From contig RCAB01000693.1 of assembly GCA_003640385.1 (NCBI GenBank), forward strand, positions 1-25,966: 25,966 nt of DNA. Reading direction: 5' to 3'. Position 1 is the stretch's first letter. Each line of letters begins with the position of its first letter. The notes under the pieces were generated by a model. That model saw only the letters and a program-made list of their open reading frames with translations, was not told where the DNA came from and searched no databases. Made by a program: the position numbers and the translations under genes. Shown here piece by piece: positions 11,284-21,101 of the stretch. This DNA is from Setaria digitata. Taxonomy: Eukaryota; Nematoda; Chromadorea; Rhabditida; Setariidae.

Positions 11284-13439
11284 TCAAATGCTATTTATTT
11301 TCAGCCTAGTTCATTCGACAGGTGAATTGTTACTCATCATTTCTTGATTAGTATCTCTGTTGATATGAAATCTCCTTCAAAATGTGCATACATACGATGT
11401 GCAAGAAGAATAAATTGCCTTGTGCAATAGAATTTTTCGCGATAAAAGTTAAAAGTAAAATCGAAATTTCAAATAAGAAATTGGCATAAACTTTTGTTGA
11501 TTGCAATATCTTAACTGCGTAAATTTTGAGTACTTTTACAAAAACTATTTCTGGTATTATCCGTTAATTTACTCATTTACGTACAATTACCGCATAAATA
11601 TTTGCGAAGTCAAATTTCGCGTGAAAAGATTAATGAATCGAGATTTTCATAAAATTTCATATGTATACAAATGGAATTTTTCTATGACAAGAGACTTTAC
11701 AATTGCAATTGGAATGTGTGATTACCTGCACTGATATTAGTGTACTATTTTATTAAACTTCACAAGTGAAAATTTTGTGTAAAATTTATCTAAATTTGAA
11801 ATAGCACAAGCTGAAATGAATTCTGTTTTATTAATTACGAATAGATTATGCCGACAAAAATTTAAACACTGCTAAAAGATAATTCATTAAGGAAGGGTTC
11901 AATTTCATCAGCAACCTTATTATGTATCATATGCCACATACGCATTAATTATAGCTGACACAAGAAATGAATTAATTGTCATATATTTCGCAATTTTTGG
12001 TTTAATTAAGGATGGCTAGAACGAAATGATAAATCATTATGAATAAGTCAATAGAGAGAAATATGGATCATTGAACAGAAGAAACAGAAATGATTGGGAA
12101 TAAGAAAATGGAGCAGTTATGAATTTTGTACTTCAAAAGATGATCTTTCTGAAGTTTAATTATTGCTATTGTCAAAAATAACAAACTGTCATTGCTTTGT
12201 GTTAAGTGTACTTCTGTTTCAAATACTAATATTTGAATTTATAACGTTAGTGAACAGTTTGAACACATTTAATTAACTAGCATTATCTAGCAAATTATCA
12301 GATGGTGCATTATGGATTCCTTGAAGAACTTATCATGATTTTTTGCAAAAGTTTAATTTCGACATCATTTTGAAGATTCTTCTGCGTCCAAATGGAAGAA
12401 CATTTGAATTGAATTAATTTTGTACCGCAAGTTAATCAGTTGATTGAATACATATATATAAAAATTTTTAATATTCTACGACCCTCTGTAACTTTATATG
12501 TCAGTAATGAAAACTTTAGAATTTTGAAAAGAAAATTTTTGCCATTCTTATACTGTAAATGCGATAACTAGACATTTTATAAAACTCAACAGTTAATAAT
12601 TTTAAAGAGCAGAATTTTTCACGAACGATTCAATTCATATGTCAAATGAAATGATAAAGTAAAGCGGTAAAAAAAGAATAATATGCTGTTGATATTTTGT
12701 AGAGAGTATTTTATTTTCTGCTTTGCACTAATACAATTTTTGCGATCGAATTATTGAATTGCCAAATTTCAACCCTTTGAAGGATTTTTTTTTCTAATTT
12801 ATGACAATTTTTTCGATAATTCCTTCATTTTTCTGTCTGAATCCTTAAAGATTGAAGTACTCGTCACAATGACATGAATCATTGACATTTTAAAGCATAT
12901 TATAGTAATCAGTAGAGCTCATCACATTCCACATTTGTCACTATCAGAACAATTATCTTCATAAAGTCTAGTGTTGAAATTATTGATAAATATATATTGT
13001 AAAAAATACAATCAGCTAGATCAATTATTATTTCCAGTATCTATTTTTTTTTTCTTTCGTCTTTTCTGAAGTGAAATGATAATCTTTATAATAAAACGTA
13101 CGGCAATTGTCTGTAGGAAATTGGATTGGCCAAAGTTGAGGAATCATTTAACTGATCGTTGTACAGATCAATTTTAATGAAATTATCACATAATCTAACA
13201 ATCAATGAAATAGAAAATATAAATAATCCAATAAATGTTTGCTTCAAATTGTTCAATTATCAGAATGTTAAAAATAACTCAAAATACGTTGAAAAAGTTT
13301 ATCTTCTGCAATACAATGGTAGATGAAAGCCGTTTCAATGTGTTTGGAGTTCTTTTTTTCTTGTTGTGACTGTAGAAAGAGCATAAAATAATTAAATTCA
13401 CTTGTTCTAACTGTCTGTGATGAATTTACTTCGATAAGC
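11284..13439. other. AT-rich stretch, no supported gene
   Basis: Short open frames occur on both strands, for example a minus-strand frame ending at 13086 and an overlapping plus-strand one. None has a phase-compatible chain with good splice sites. I treat this as intergenic or intronic. Confidence 0.4.
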
Positions 13440-14082
13440 TTAAATAGTTTTTATTTCTTCGCAAAAACTAATCTGAAACTGAATTTTATTTGGTACCATC
13501 AACTGATTGAAAAATATGCAATTTTTTCTTTTTTCTTGCTTAAAAGGAAAGAATGAATCGTTAGATCTAATAAAACGGTTGGAAAAGTAAATATGAACGG
13601 AGAGAAGAGGAGGAAGGAACACTTGGTTGTTTACGAATTAGACTACCAAAAGATGATTCTCTTGCTTGCTTCAAATACTCCGCTCCTTCGTTCATTTAAA
13701 TAATTTCATAAATTGGTACGTGAAGAAAGTTAAGGCTTACTTGACACTGGTATAAAAAAACATTCCTTTCAAACAACGAAATTTATGGAGAAAATAGAAA
13801 TTATTGGATTCAGTTGACTGATTTAACTATAAGTTACCAATTTCAGAAAACAAAAAGCAATGAAATTGCACTGATTTATCATTAATGAAATGGTTTAGAT
13901 GCAATGAAAGAAAGATAGAGACAAAAGGAATTTACTTTTTAAATGAGTGAAGTTTTAATATTGTCTAATATTAATAAATTATTCATTCTCTGCCATACTT
14001 ATACCTTCCTTTCCCTTTCATCCAACCAAAAATGATCTGTTTTTCCTTTTTCGATTGCATAAACTGAACAATACAAATTGTA
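13440..14082 (-). CDS. Candidate exon pair, weakly supported
   Basis: Exon 14082-14005 has acceptor GGATTTTGCAG and donor AAG|GTATAA. It reads YNLYCSVYAIEKGKTDHFWL then DERERK, in phase 0 at both ends. A phase-0 acceptor with a strong pyrimidine tract (CTTTCCTTTTAAG) opens 13538-13440, which reads QEKRKNCIFFNQLMVPNKIQ and ends with FCEEIKTI and TAA. The chain is frame-consistent but short. In such AT-rich DNA two compatible exons can arise by chance. No upstream start is established and no family is recognised. Confidence 0.22.
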
Positions 14083-15551
14083 CTGCAAAATCCGTCACCG
14101 CGTAATATAAGAAGTTTTATTTGAAGCTTTATTATTCTTTTATTATTTAAACTATTATTTTATCATTTTGGCTGAAATCTTGAAAACGAAAATTTCAAAC
14201 GGTTTCAAGGCTTCAAGCCATATTCAAATCTTATAAGCGATTAAATTTTCATCCGAAAGTAGTAGCTTTATTACAGAGCATTAACGATTTCGAATATGAC
14301 AAAGATTTTAGTATATATTCTCTTTTACTTTCCAAGTCCTCAAGTACCTACTGTAATAGTGCAAACATTGGCTAGTAATTTTTTTCATTGTCGATTGTTT
14401 AACTTTGTTCTTATATAATTAAATTTGTATCAAGTATAAAGTCAAGTCAAATTACATCACCGTGATATCAGCAACAGTGAAATAGCACTGAAAGCTAGTT
14501 CAAGATTTCGATTCAGAGAAACAAGCATGCTAATTAATGGTCTTTAGAAGAGATCTTGAATCATATGCCATACCTGAAGGTTCCGAATTCATTTTCCTTT
14601 TCCTGCTTTTACTTTTTAACTGTTTAGCATCTCCGTTTCATTTCATAAATGAATGATAATTTTTAGCTAACCTTTGTTGATACCTCATTTCTATGTAAGA
14701 CTTGGTTGAAATAGAAATTGTGAAATCCATGTGGGGGTTTATTTGGTAATAAATCGGAAATAAATTTTTACAAATCATTCTCGATTTTATCGATAACTAA
14801 ATTCGATCTGATTATTTCTAATGCTTGAAAAATAAAGAGACTAATAATCCGAAGCAATAATTTACTGCATTATCTATTGGAGGAAAAATAATTCCCTTTT
14901 GTTGTGGGACAAAAAACATTATATCGTTCACAATCGAAATAATCTGAAAAATGAAACCACAAGAGGATATGAAATGATAACGTACAAAACTTCAATCAGA
15001 GTTGCAGTGATAAAGAAAATCATAGACAAGCAAATAGTACAAGTAAACTCTTTAATTGCTGTTTAAAATTAGGAACTTCATAACATGCAAGAAAAATCTA
15101 AATAATCGATAAATCCGGCAAGGATTTTGGTCACACAAAGAATTAAATAACCACTGGATACTTTGTTACTTCAAGCTTTATCAAAACCAACAGTTTTGCT
15201 CAGTTTCATTTATCTGATGTCTCTCGCGTTTCTCACATTATTGATGCAAAAGGTAAGTATTTCAGAATAGAAGAAAAATTCTTTTTTAACAATAAGCAGG
15301 ATCTGGTTTGGTGAATTTTTGAAGACTTAAGTGATCGGTTGATTTCAAAAAAAGAGCGGTTCTGTAGATTATTTCTATTTGTGAAGCTTAATGTATCTAA
15401 ACTATTGCATAGAAGCATTTAACTTTACATTTTGATAAAAGTGACTGAAAATTAAAAACTTACCAGACGTTTTTGGCATGGCAGTTGATTTTTTTCTCTA
15501 CAAATTTTTGCATTATTTTTGAAAGAGATTTGCTTTTTTTTTTTTTTACAG
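14083..15551. other. No firmly supported gene; scattered short open frames
   Basis: A 39-residue plus-strand ORF (14537-14656) encodes MVFRRDLESYAIPEGSEF and a hydrophobic stretch, but it lacks splice context. A plus-strand segment near 15203-15251 has a good acceptor (TTTTGCTCAG) and a perfect donor (AAAAG|GTAAGT). It could be an upstream exon of the plus-strand candidate gene that follows, but I could not join them in phase with confidence. Confidence 0.35.
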
Positions 15552-15908
15552 AATTTGGAAAGATTTGCTTCTGAAGTCATCTGGGCAATTTAACCTCCAA
15601 CAGCTGACTGCCATGCATTTTATTCTGAGGATTTTCATTTCACTGCAAAAAAATATGAACCAAGAAATTGACATTAGATATGACAAGTCATCCGATTGAT
15701 TTTTTTTTTGCAATATATATCTATCAATAGTTCGAATGCTTCATTATTTCAAATTACTTATTCTGACAATGACAACTTTACATTCACTAATAAAGGTTAT
15801 TATGTATGTAATGAGCCATACATACCATAAAAGTTTATTCATTCGGACAAATGTTTTCAGTTCATTATTGAGAGGTTCGCAATGGTTAGCGTTAAGGACT
15901 TTGAATAA
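15552..15908 (+). CDS. Candidate 3' exons of a plus-strand gene
   Basis: After a long T tract and ACAG, the exon from 15552 reads IWKDLLLKSSGQFNLQQLTA, then MHFILRIFISLQKNMNQEID. It is open to a TGA at 15697 and can end at 15686 (AA|GTCATC, a poor donor). Exon 15731-15803 (acceptor TATCAATAG, donor GTATGT) reads SNASLFQITYSDNDNFTFTN then KGYY. Exon 15861-15908 (acceptor TTTTCAG) reads FIIERFAMVSVKDFE and TAA. Phases are compatible throughout. The weak points are the first donor and the missing 5' part. The opposite strand carries a roughly 140-codon open frame here, which I take to be a shadow, though it is the main rival. No family recognised. Confidence 0.33.
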
Positions 15909-16145
15909 TGAAACGAATTTTCTACTCATTAAATTTAAGGAGCAAGTAATAAAAAAAATCCAGATTTCATGTTGATCTAGAATTTTACACAAAAAATCCT
16001 TTTTATTCGTAGAAGGAAAAATAAAAATTACGTGGAGGCGCTTAACTAATGAATAAAAAAAGAGGTACAAAAAATAGTTTAAGCAACTGAAGATAATAAA
16101 AATCTTCACAATCAAAACCAGCCAAAAAATAGCTTTAAATTTCAG

Positions 16146-16309
16146 CCTGATATGGATAAAAATTTAACGAATAAGAATAGAAAACGAAATTCGCCTGACA
16201 GAAGAAAGAAAAAAAAGCTAAAGATAAAAAATTAACAACAGATTGGGCTAAAAAGAAGTTACTGAAATTCAAGTTGGCAAAGCTATCAAAACTTGGGTGT
16301 CCTCGATGA
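16146..16309 (+). pseudogene. Short Lys/Arg-rich ORF, possibly frameshifted
   Basis: TTTAAATTTCAG is followed 6 nt later by an ATG at 16152 (MDKNLTNKNRKRNSPDRRKK, stop at 16233-16235). A second frame, offset at the A8 run near 16210, continues as KAKDKKLTTDWAKKKLLKFK, then LAKLSKLGCPR and TGA at 16307. Read across the homopolymer they would make one basic protein. The break could be a sequencing error in the A run, a real frameshift, or chance in A-rich DNA. The composition would suit a nuclear basic peptide, which is inference. Confidence 0.28.
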
Positions 16310-16607
16310 TTGATAAAATGTATTTAAAACGTAAATATATCAATCTAGGATGCAAAATATACTATGTTGAATGAAAAAGAATCAGCCAGTGAAACAGTCC
16401 TAATACATATAAAGCTCATAAATGCATTTTTATCCAATTTCACAACGACATATTTAATCTTTTTCTTAAGTGTGGCCTAATTTTTGTCGTCCTTTTTTCA
16501 AGAGTAATTAGCCGAAAAATATAATCATTTTTATAATGGCATTTTATAACGTGAGAGAAAGCATTATTAATATAATTCAAAACTGCGAAATTTTAGGAAA
16601 ATATTTC

Positions 16608-16702
16608 ATTAGACTTCATAGTCGTGATATTGCTATGAAGTCTAATTGTACATGCTATAGAAAATTGTACATGCTATAGAAAATTGTACATGCTATTAGA
16701 AA
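16608..16702. repeat. 14-bp perfect hairpin followed by a 19-bp triplet repeat
   Basis: ATTAGACTTCATAG (16608-16621) pairs perfectly with CTATGAAGTCTAAT (16633-16646) across an 11-nt loop. It runs straight into three tandem copies of ATTGTACATGCTATAGAAA starting at 16645, 16664 and 16683. The last copy has one inserted T. It lies just 3' of the gene ending at 16711. It could be a small mobile-element end or a 3'-end processing structure. I see no target-site duplication. Confidence 0.8.
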
Positions 16703-16710
16703 GGTCTAAA

Positions 16711-17444
16711 TTATCCAACTAAGGCTGTCATTCGTCTAAAAAAATAAAAAAAAAGGAAAAAACTAATGTAAATTAAATACTTTCGTAGGGAGCACCATAC
16801 TTCACTGTGGTAAAAAAATAGAATCTCACAGAAACACAGTCCCAATTCCGGAAGTGATTGCAATATCGAAACTTTTAGTAGTTTACTCTTACACTCTTGT
16901 GTCAAAATATAATTCTCTTTTCAGTTTATTAACTTCGCTTTTGGCATTAAGTCCGTGATCACGAAATATCAAGAACCATGAACGAAACGATATGGGAAAT
17001 TTTGATTCTGTCACAAAAATATACATAATAATATGACAACATAATCAATACTAAAGATTTGATAAGAACTTATAAGTAGGTTAATATTTGAAAATATGCT
17101 ACAAAATGTAAAAATGAAAAAAAAAAAAGTGCTGAAATGCTAAATAGTAAAATAGCACAATTAAAAATTTAATGTAAATAACTTTCACCTAATGCAACAA
17201 AAATATGTGCACACAACATAATTTTTCGGGCAGAGATTAACTCTTTCTGCACATCAGATATTCCTATAAAATTTTGAAAACGAAAAAGACCTTACCTGAA
17301 GTAATTTGAAGTGTAAAATATCAAAGAGTAGTACAGTGGAAAAAAGGTGAGAGCAGTCCATACATAATTACCCACATAATGTAAATTGATTATGGGAAGA
17401 AAAAACTTATAAGCTTGCCGAGTGTAAAGCACTTGAGAAATAAT
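16711..17444 (-). CDS. Five 3' exons of an unrecognised gene (C-terminal 103 residues)
   Basis: Exons on the minus strand are 17444-17372, 17263-17189, 17007-16893, 16804-16781 and 16735-16711. They total 312 nt with matching phases to a TAA stop. The chain reads IISQVLYTRQAYKFFLPIIN, HYVGISDVQKELISARKIML, CAHIFVALESKFPISFRSWF, LIFRDHGLNAKSEVNKLKRE and LYFDTRVEVWCSLRKRMTAL (then VG). Acceptors are good (AGTTTCAG, TTTTATAG, TTGTGACAG, TTACCACAG and a T-tract ending TTTTTTTAG). Donors are GTAATT, GTGAAA, GTAAGA and GTATTT. A stronger-looking donor at 17297 (CAG|GTAAGG) would leave a 32-nt intron and the wrong phase, so I reject it. The upstream exons must lie across the T-rich repeat field. One possible but unproven exon is in the frame near 20130-20290. 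The product looks soluble and basic, with no domain I recognise. Confidence 0.55.
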
Positions 17445-17599
17445 CTGAAACTTTTGTCACGCAAAATATATAAGGAAGAAAACTGTTTAGCAAAAATGAG
17501 CAAAATAAAAGAGAAAAAGAATAAGTAGAAAAAATTAAATGAAAAAACTAAATTAAATTAAGAGCAAGAGAAATTAAATCAAATTAAAAGTAAGAGCAT

Positions 17600-19164
17600 A
17601 AAAGGAAAGTAGTTTCATTAAAAATATACATGCAGTAATTAAGTGAAAAAGAGGCATGCGTGTATGAATAAAAAAAAAAAAAAAAAAAAAAAGAACGGAA
17701 TAAGAAAAAAACTGCAATGAAAAAGGAAAAAGTTACTGTCAAAGGCATGCAATGGCGAAAATTATATAAGCAAAAAAGATGGAAATGAGTAAACCTAACA
17801 AAATTAAAAGAATAAAAAATAAAGGTGGAATTGGAGGTAAAAAAAAAGTTGATTATTAAAAATAAAACATGCAATAGAACAAAATAAAATAAGGCAAGAT
17901 TAAAAATGAAGAAAATGACTGCTATTAATAACTAATAAAATTTAAAGGAAATAAAATAAAGACAGAATTAAGAGTAACACGAATGATATTTGCTATAATA
18001 ATAAAAAAAATAAAAAAAAAAAAAGATTTAGTAGGATAAAATAGAATGAAAGGAAGAATAAAAGAGANATAAAAAAAAAAAGATTTAGTAGGATAAAATA
18101 GAATGAAAGGAAGAATAAAAGAGAGAAAAAAAAAATGACTGCTGTTGTTAATAGCGGCGAATGGAGTCATGCATATGTGATGGTTAAAAAAAAAATCAAA
18201 AGACAATTAAAGAAAATCATGCAGTGGAAAAGTTACTTATAATAAAGCATGTACGTAGCGAATTTTCATTTTTCCAAAAAGACATTTTAAATAATAACAT
18301 AAACATACAATAAATTTTCAATAAATTTCGCACATTCATATTTTTGCTTTGTTTTCTTTTTCCCTTTACTTCTGTTCGATTCAAGAAAGAAACAATGCAG
18401 ATGTGCAATTAAATTTAAAGGCATGCAAATATGAAGCATTAAGTTAAAAAAAAAAGGCAAGCATAAGTGATGGTTTCAGAAAAAGTTTGGAAAGGATGTC
18501 ATGATTAAAGAAAGTCATGCAATGGAAATTATGAAACGCGTGCAAAGCAGAAAATCATATGAAAAAAGAAAAAAAATGAGTAAAACAACAAAACTTAAAG
18601 GGAATAAAATGAAGTAAAGTCCTAGAATTAGGAGAAAGAAAAAAGGACAATTATAAAAAAATAAAATAAAATAGGACGAAAGGAAGAATAAAGAGGAAAA
18701 AAAAAATTATTGCTATTATTGGCCGCATGCAGTAATTGGGACAGCTAAGAGGAGCATGCATATTTAATGGTTAAAAAAATAGAACAAATTCCATTAATTA
18801 AAGAAAATCATGTTCTGAAAAAAATATTTATAAAAAAGAAAGCATGCAATGAGAAAATTATATGATTAAAAAAGAAAATGGATAAAACTAAGGAAATTAA
18901 AAGAGAATGAAAATGAATGAAGGTAAAATTAAAAGTGAAAAGAAGTTAACAACTAATAAAAAATGAACCAAGCAGTAGAATAGAATAAAATAAAGCAATA
19001 TTACAAATAAAAGAAACTGCTATTAAAAATGATACATACGGTAATAAAGACAACAAAAAAGGCATACAAAAATTACGATTAATTAAAGAAAATCATGCAG
19101 TAGAAAAGCTATTTATAAAAAAAAGCGTGGGGAAAATACCATGCTAGTGCATTTCCTTCTTTTT
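17600..19164. repeat. Field of degenerate A/G-rich repeat units
   Basis: Related blocks recur. CATGCAGTAATT followed by GGCATGC/GAGCATGC occurs near 17630 and 18725, with decayed versions near 18150 and 19030. GAAAATCATGCAGT-GAAAAG occurs near 18215 and 19090. TTTTCATTTTTCCAAAAAGACATTTTAAATAATAA (18260-18300) recurs near 19190-19225, about 930 bp later. The plus strand is strongly purine-biased and has long A runs (for example 17670-17692). ORFs on the minus strand here are T-rich translations of the repeat. Two of them share KIYCMFMLLFKM / KIYFMFIILFKM only because the DNA is duplicated. Confidence 0.65.
18010..18124. repeat. Direct duplication around the N at 18068 (likely contig overlap)
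   Basis: 18010-18067 and 18069-18124 are the same sequence apart from the length of an A run, with a single N between. Same pattern as at 2415, 5344 and 6034. Confidence 0.82.
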
Positions 19165-20165
19165 CAATATGTACCAGCATAGCATATTTTCGTTTTTTTT
19201 TTTTCCAAAAAACATTTTAAATAAAATAATAAACATAAAATAGATTTTCATATTCCTTTTTTTTCGATTTTGTTTAATCGTTCCCTTTTTAAAAAAGAAA
19301 CGATACAGATTTTTGATAACAAAAAAAAAAAAGATATGGTAAAGGAGGAGATAAAACGTTACGTTTGCCATTATTGGCAGCGAAGGTCAAAGAACAAACA
19401 TACTAGAGATTAACATATTATCCCAGGAGACAAAAACATCAGAAAAAAAAGAAATTTTTTCAAAACTTAGAAAAATTCCGCATTTAGGTGGTTGTGCATC
19501 GTTTATTTCCTATGTGCTTAACTATATGAAAGGAATTAAAATGGATTTAGAAAAATTTTGCGCAACAAAAAAAAAGCAGGAAGAAAGGGATCCATGCCCA
19601 GCAACCATTTAAGAATCAATTCTTAGTTCGAAAGAAAAGAACGTTTCATCATTTCTCTGTTGAAATTACATTAATACTACAAGTAAAAAGCAAATATGGG
19701 AGATATTAAAATGTGTCACAAGAAATTAAACATTAAAATAGCAACAAGGGAAGTGAATATAAGGTAAAAAAGTAGTAAATAGAAATTACAACATGAGTAA
19801 AAAATATGACAAGAAATGTTCTTTTCTTTTCATTTTTGGACTTTTTTGTCTTATTTTTTATTTTCCCACCATTTCTTTTCTCTTTTTTCTTTAATTTTTA
19901 TCGTTTTTTTAAATTTTTTTTTAAATTTTTTCGTCATTTTTTCTTTCGCTTTCTTTATTTTCTTGTTATTTTTCTGCATTTCAATTTTTTCATCTTTTTT
20001 ATTTCTGTTTTTTTTTTTTATTTTTCTTGCTTTTTATGTTCTTTTTTCTATTATTTTTATTTTTTATTCATTTTTCGTTTTAATTTTTTTTTCTCAATTT
20101 TCTCTTTAAAAAAAAAAAAAAAAAATACGTTAACAAAAATAACACAAGCAAATAAAAGAATATTA
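19165..20165 (+). repeat. Left arm of a long divergent inverted repeat
   Basis: The reverse complement of 23230-23930 matches this block in order. Matching landmarks are GCATATTTTCG plus T-run plus CCAAAAAACATTTTAAA (19180-19215), ATATGGTAAAG (about 19333), TTGGCAGCGAAGGTCAAAGA (about 19374-19393), TTTTTCAAAACTTAGAAAAA (about 19457), GTTGTGCATCGTTTATTTCC (19492-19511), GAGTAAAAAATATGACAAGA (about 19795), a 290-nt T-rich tract, CAATTTTCTCT and TACGTTAACAAAAA (about 20126). Local identity looks like roughly 75-80% by eye. The right arm lacks about 170 bp present here (about 19565-19740). Confidence 0.72.
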
Positions 20166-20439
20166 AACAGGTGAAAATGACCACAAAAACTGAACAAGTG
20201 CCTCAAATAAAAAAATAAAAGCACTTCTTCAGCTACACTGAAAAATAAACACGGAAAAAATTCAAATGCCTCTAATGTGCAGCTCAAATCCTGACACATT
20301 TCGCATTTAAAAATAAAGAAACATCAAAAAGTAAAGCACTAAAATTATTAGTAAAGATGAATCAGTATAGGATTTAAAAAAAAAAAAAAAGAAATAAACG
20401 GTAATAATATTTAAAAAAAAAAAAAAAAAAAAAAAAGAA

Positions 20440-20765
20440 ACATTGGAACATTGTAAGAAAAACACAGCAGTTATTCTCTTTTAGCTTTTTTTTTTTGATT
20501 TTCTTTTTCTTTTTTATTTTTTGTTTGTCTTTTAGTTTTTCATTTTTTATTTTTTGTTTTTCTTTTAGTTTTTCATTTTTTATTTTTTGTTTTTTTGTCG
20601 TTTTTTTTCTTTCATTTTATTTTTTTTCGTTTTTTTTTTCCTTTTTTTAGCCTTTTTTTTTCATTTTTTCTTAATTTTTTTCGTTTTTTTTTTTTTTTTT
20701 TTTTTAATTTTCTCTCTTAAGAAAAAACAATTATGTTAGCAACAACAATACAGTAAAAAGGAAGA
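20440..20765 (+). repeat. Second direct copy of the T-rich repeat unit
   Basis: This block repeats the 3' part of the left arm: ACATTGTAAGAAAAACAC-type start, a T-rich tract, then AATTTTCTCTCTTAAGAAAAA and TTATGTTAGCAACAACAA. Inside the T tract is a 33-bp tandem duplication (AGTTTTTCATTTTTTATTTT..., 20534-20566 and 20567-20598). It is flanked on the left by A runs (to 20437) and on the right by a T run (20673-20705). Confidence 0.65.
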
Positions 20766-20939
20766 AAAAATTAAAAAGTGTTAGTTCAATAGAGATTTTA
20801 TAAACTACGAAAAATTCCAAAGAATACAAAAACTGCACAGCAGGACAGTAATTTTGATATTAAAAATAATTAGTGAAACAAGAAAAAAAAAACAAAGAAT
20901 TTGGGAAATGTCTAACCAAGTTGGGTACAGATAGGTACA

Positions 20940-21101
20940 ATGAAGGCGCTGATCGTGGAATACGTCGCAAGTGGCTCAAATTCACTAAGGATGGCCAACG
21001 AACTTATTGCACGCAGCTTCGATGTGGAAACGGCTTTCTTCATTGCTCTGCATCTAAAAAGCATTCAGAAATTGACTGGGAAAAAATCAGTGAGGAAATA
21101 A
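20940..21101 (+). CDS. Candidate 53-residue ORF, tail-to-tail with the zinc-finger gene
   Basis: The DNA from about 20925 to 21060 is distinctly GC-richer than its surroundings, and several frames are open. The most protein-like is [53 protein letters not shown], ending at TAA 21099-21101. It might instead be spliced at TCA|GTGAGG (21089). A rival plus-strand frame in the same DNA reads [21 protein letters not shown] minus-strand frame is also open. The stop overlaps the 3' end of the minus-strand gene by about 60 bp. Strand and frame are therefore uncertain, but I think some coding origin is likely. No family recognised. Confidence 0.35.
   Translation: MKALIVEYVASGSNSLRMANELIARSFDVETAFFIALHLKSIQKLTGKKSVRK

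Noticed and set aside
14537..14656. 39-residue plus-strand ORF with a hydrophobic end
   Set aside because: It has an ATG and a stop but no neighbouring exons or splice sites, and the opposite strand also offers an open candidate exon.
15233..15638. Minus-strand three-exon model starting MKILRIKCMAVSC
   Set aside because: Phases match, but it needs an intron inside a poly(A) run. The plus strand of the same DNA gives a longer, more protein-like exon (IWKDLLLKSSGQ).
15744..16115. 123-codon minus-strand ORF, the second longest in the window, hydrophobic
   Set aside because: It lacks an ATG at its listed start and has no good splice context. The plus strand has phase-compatible exons with better acceptors, so I read it as a shadow, though not with certainty.
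17297..17371. Membrane-like extension NYVWTALTFFPLYYSLIFYT with a P-x-x-Y, GPCR TM7-like
   Set aside because: It would need a 32-nt intron and gives the wrong phase for the next clear exon. The T-rich DNA is better explained as intron.
19806..20174. Overlapping Phe/Leu-rich ORFs of 97-122 codons
   Set aside because: They are translations of the T-rich tract of the repeat, with no codon structure; TTT/TTC runs create open frames by composition alone.
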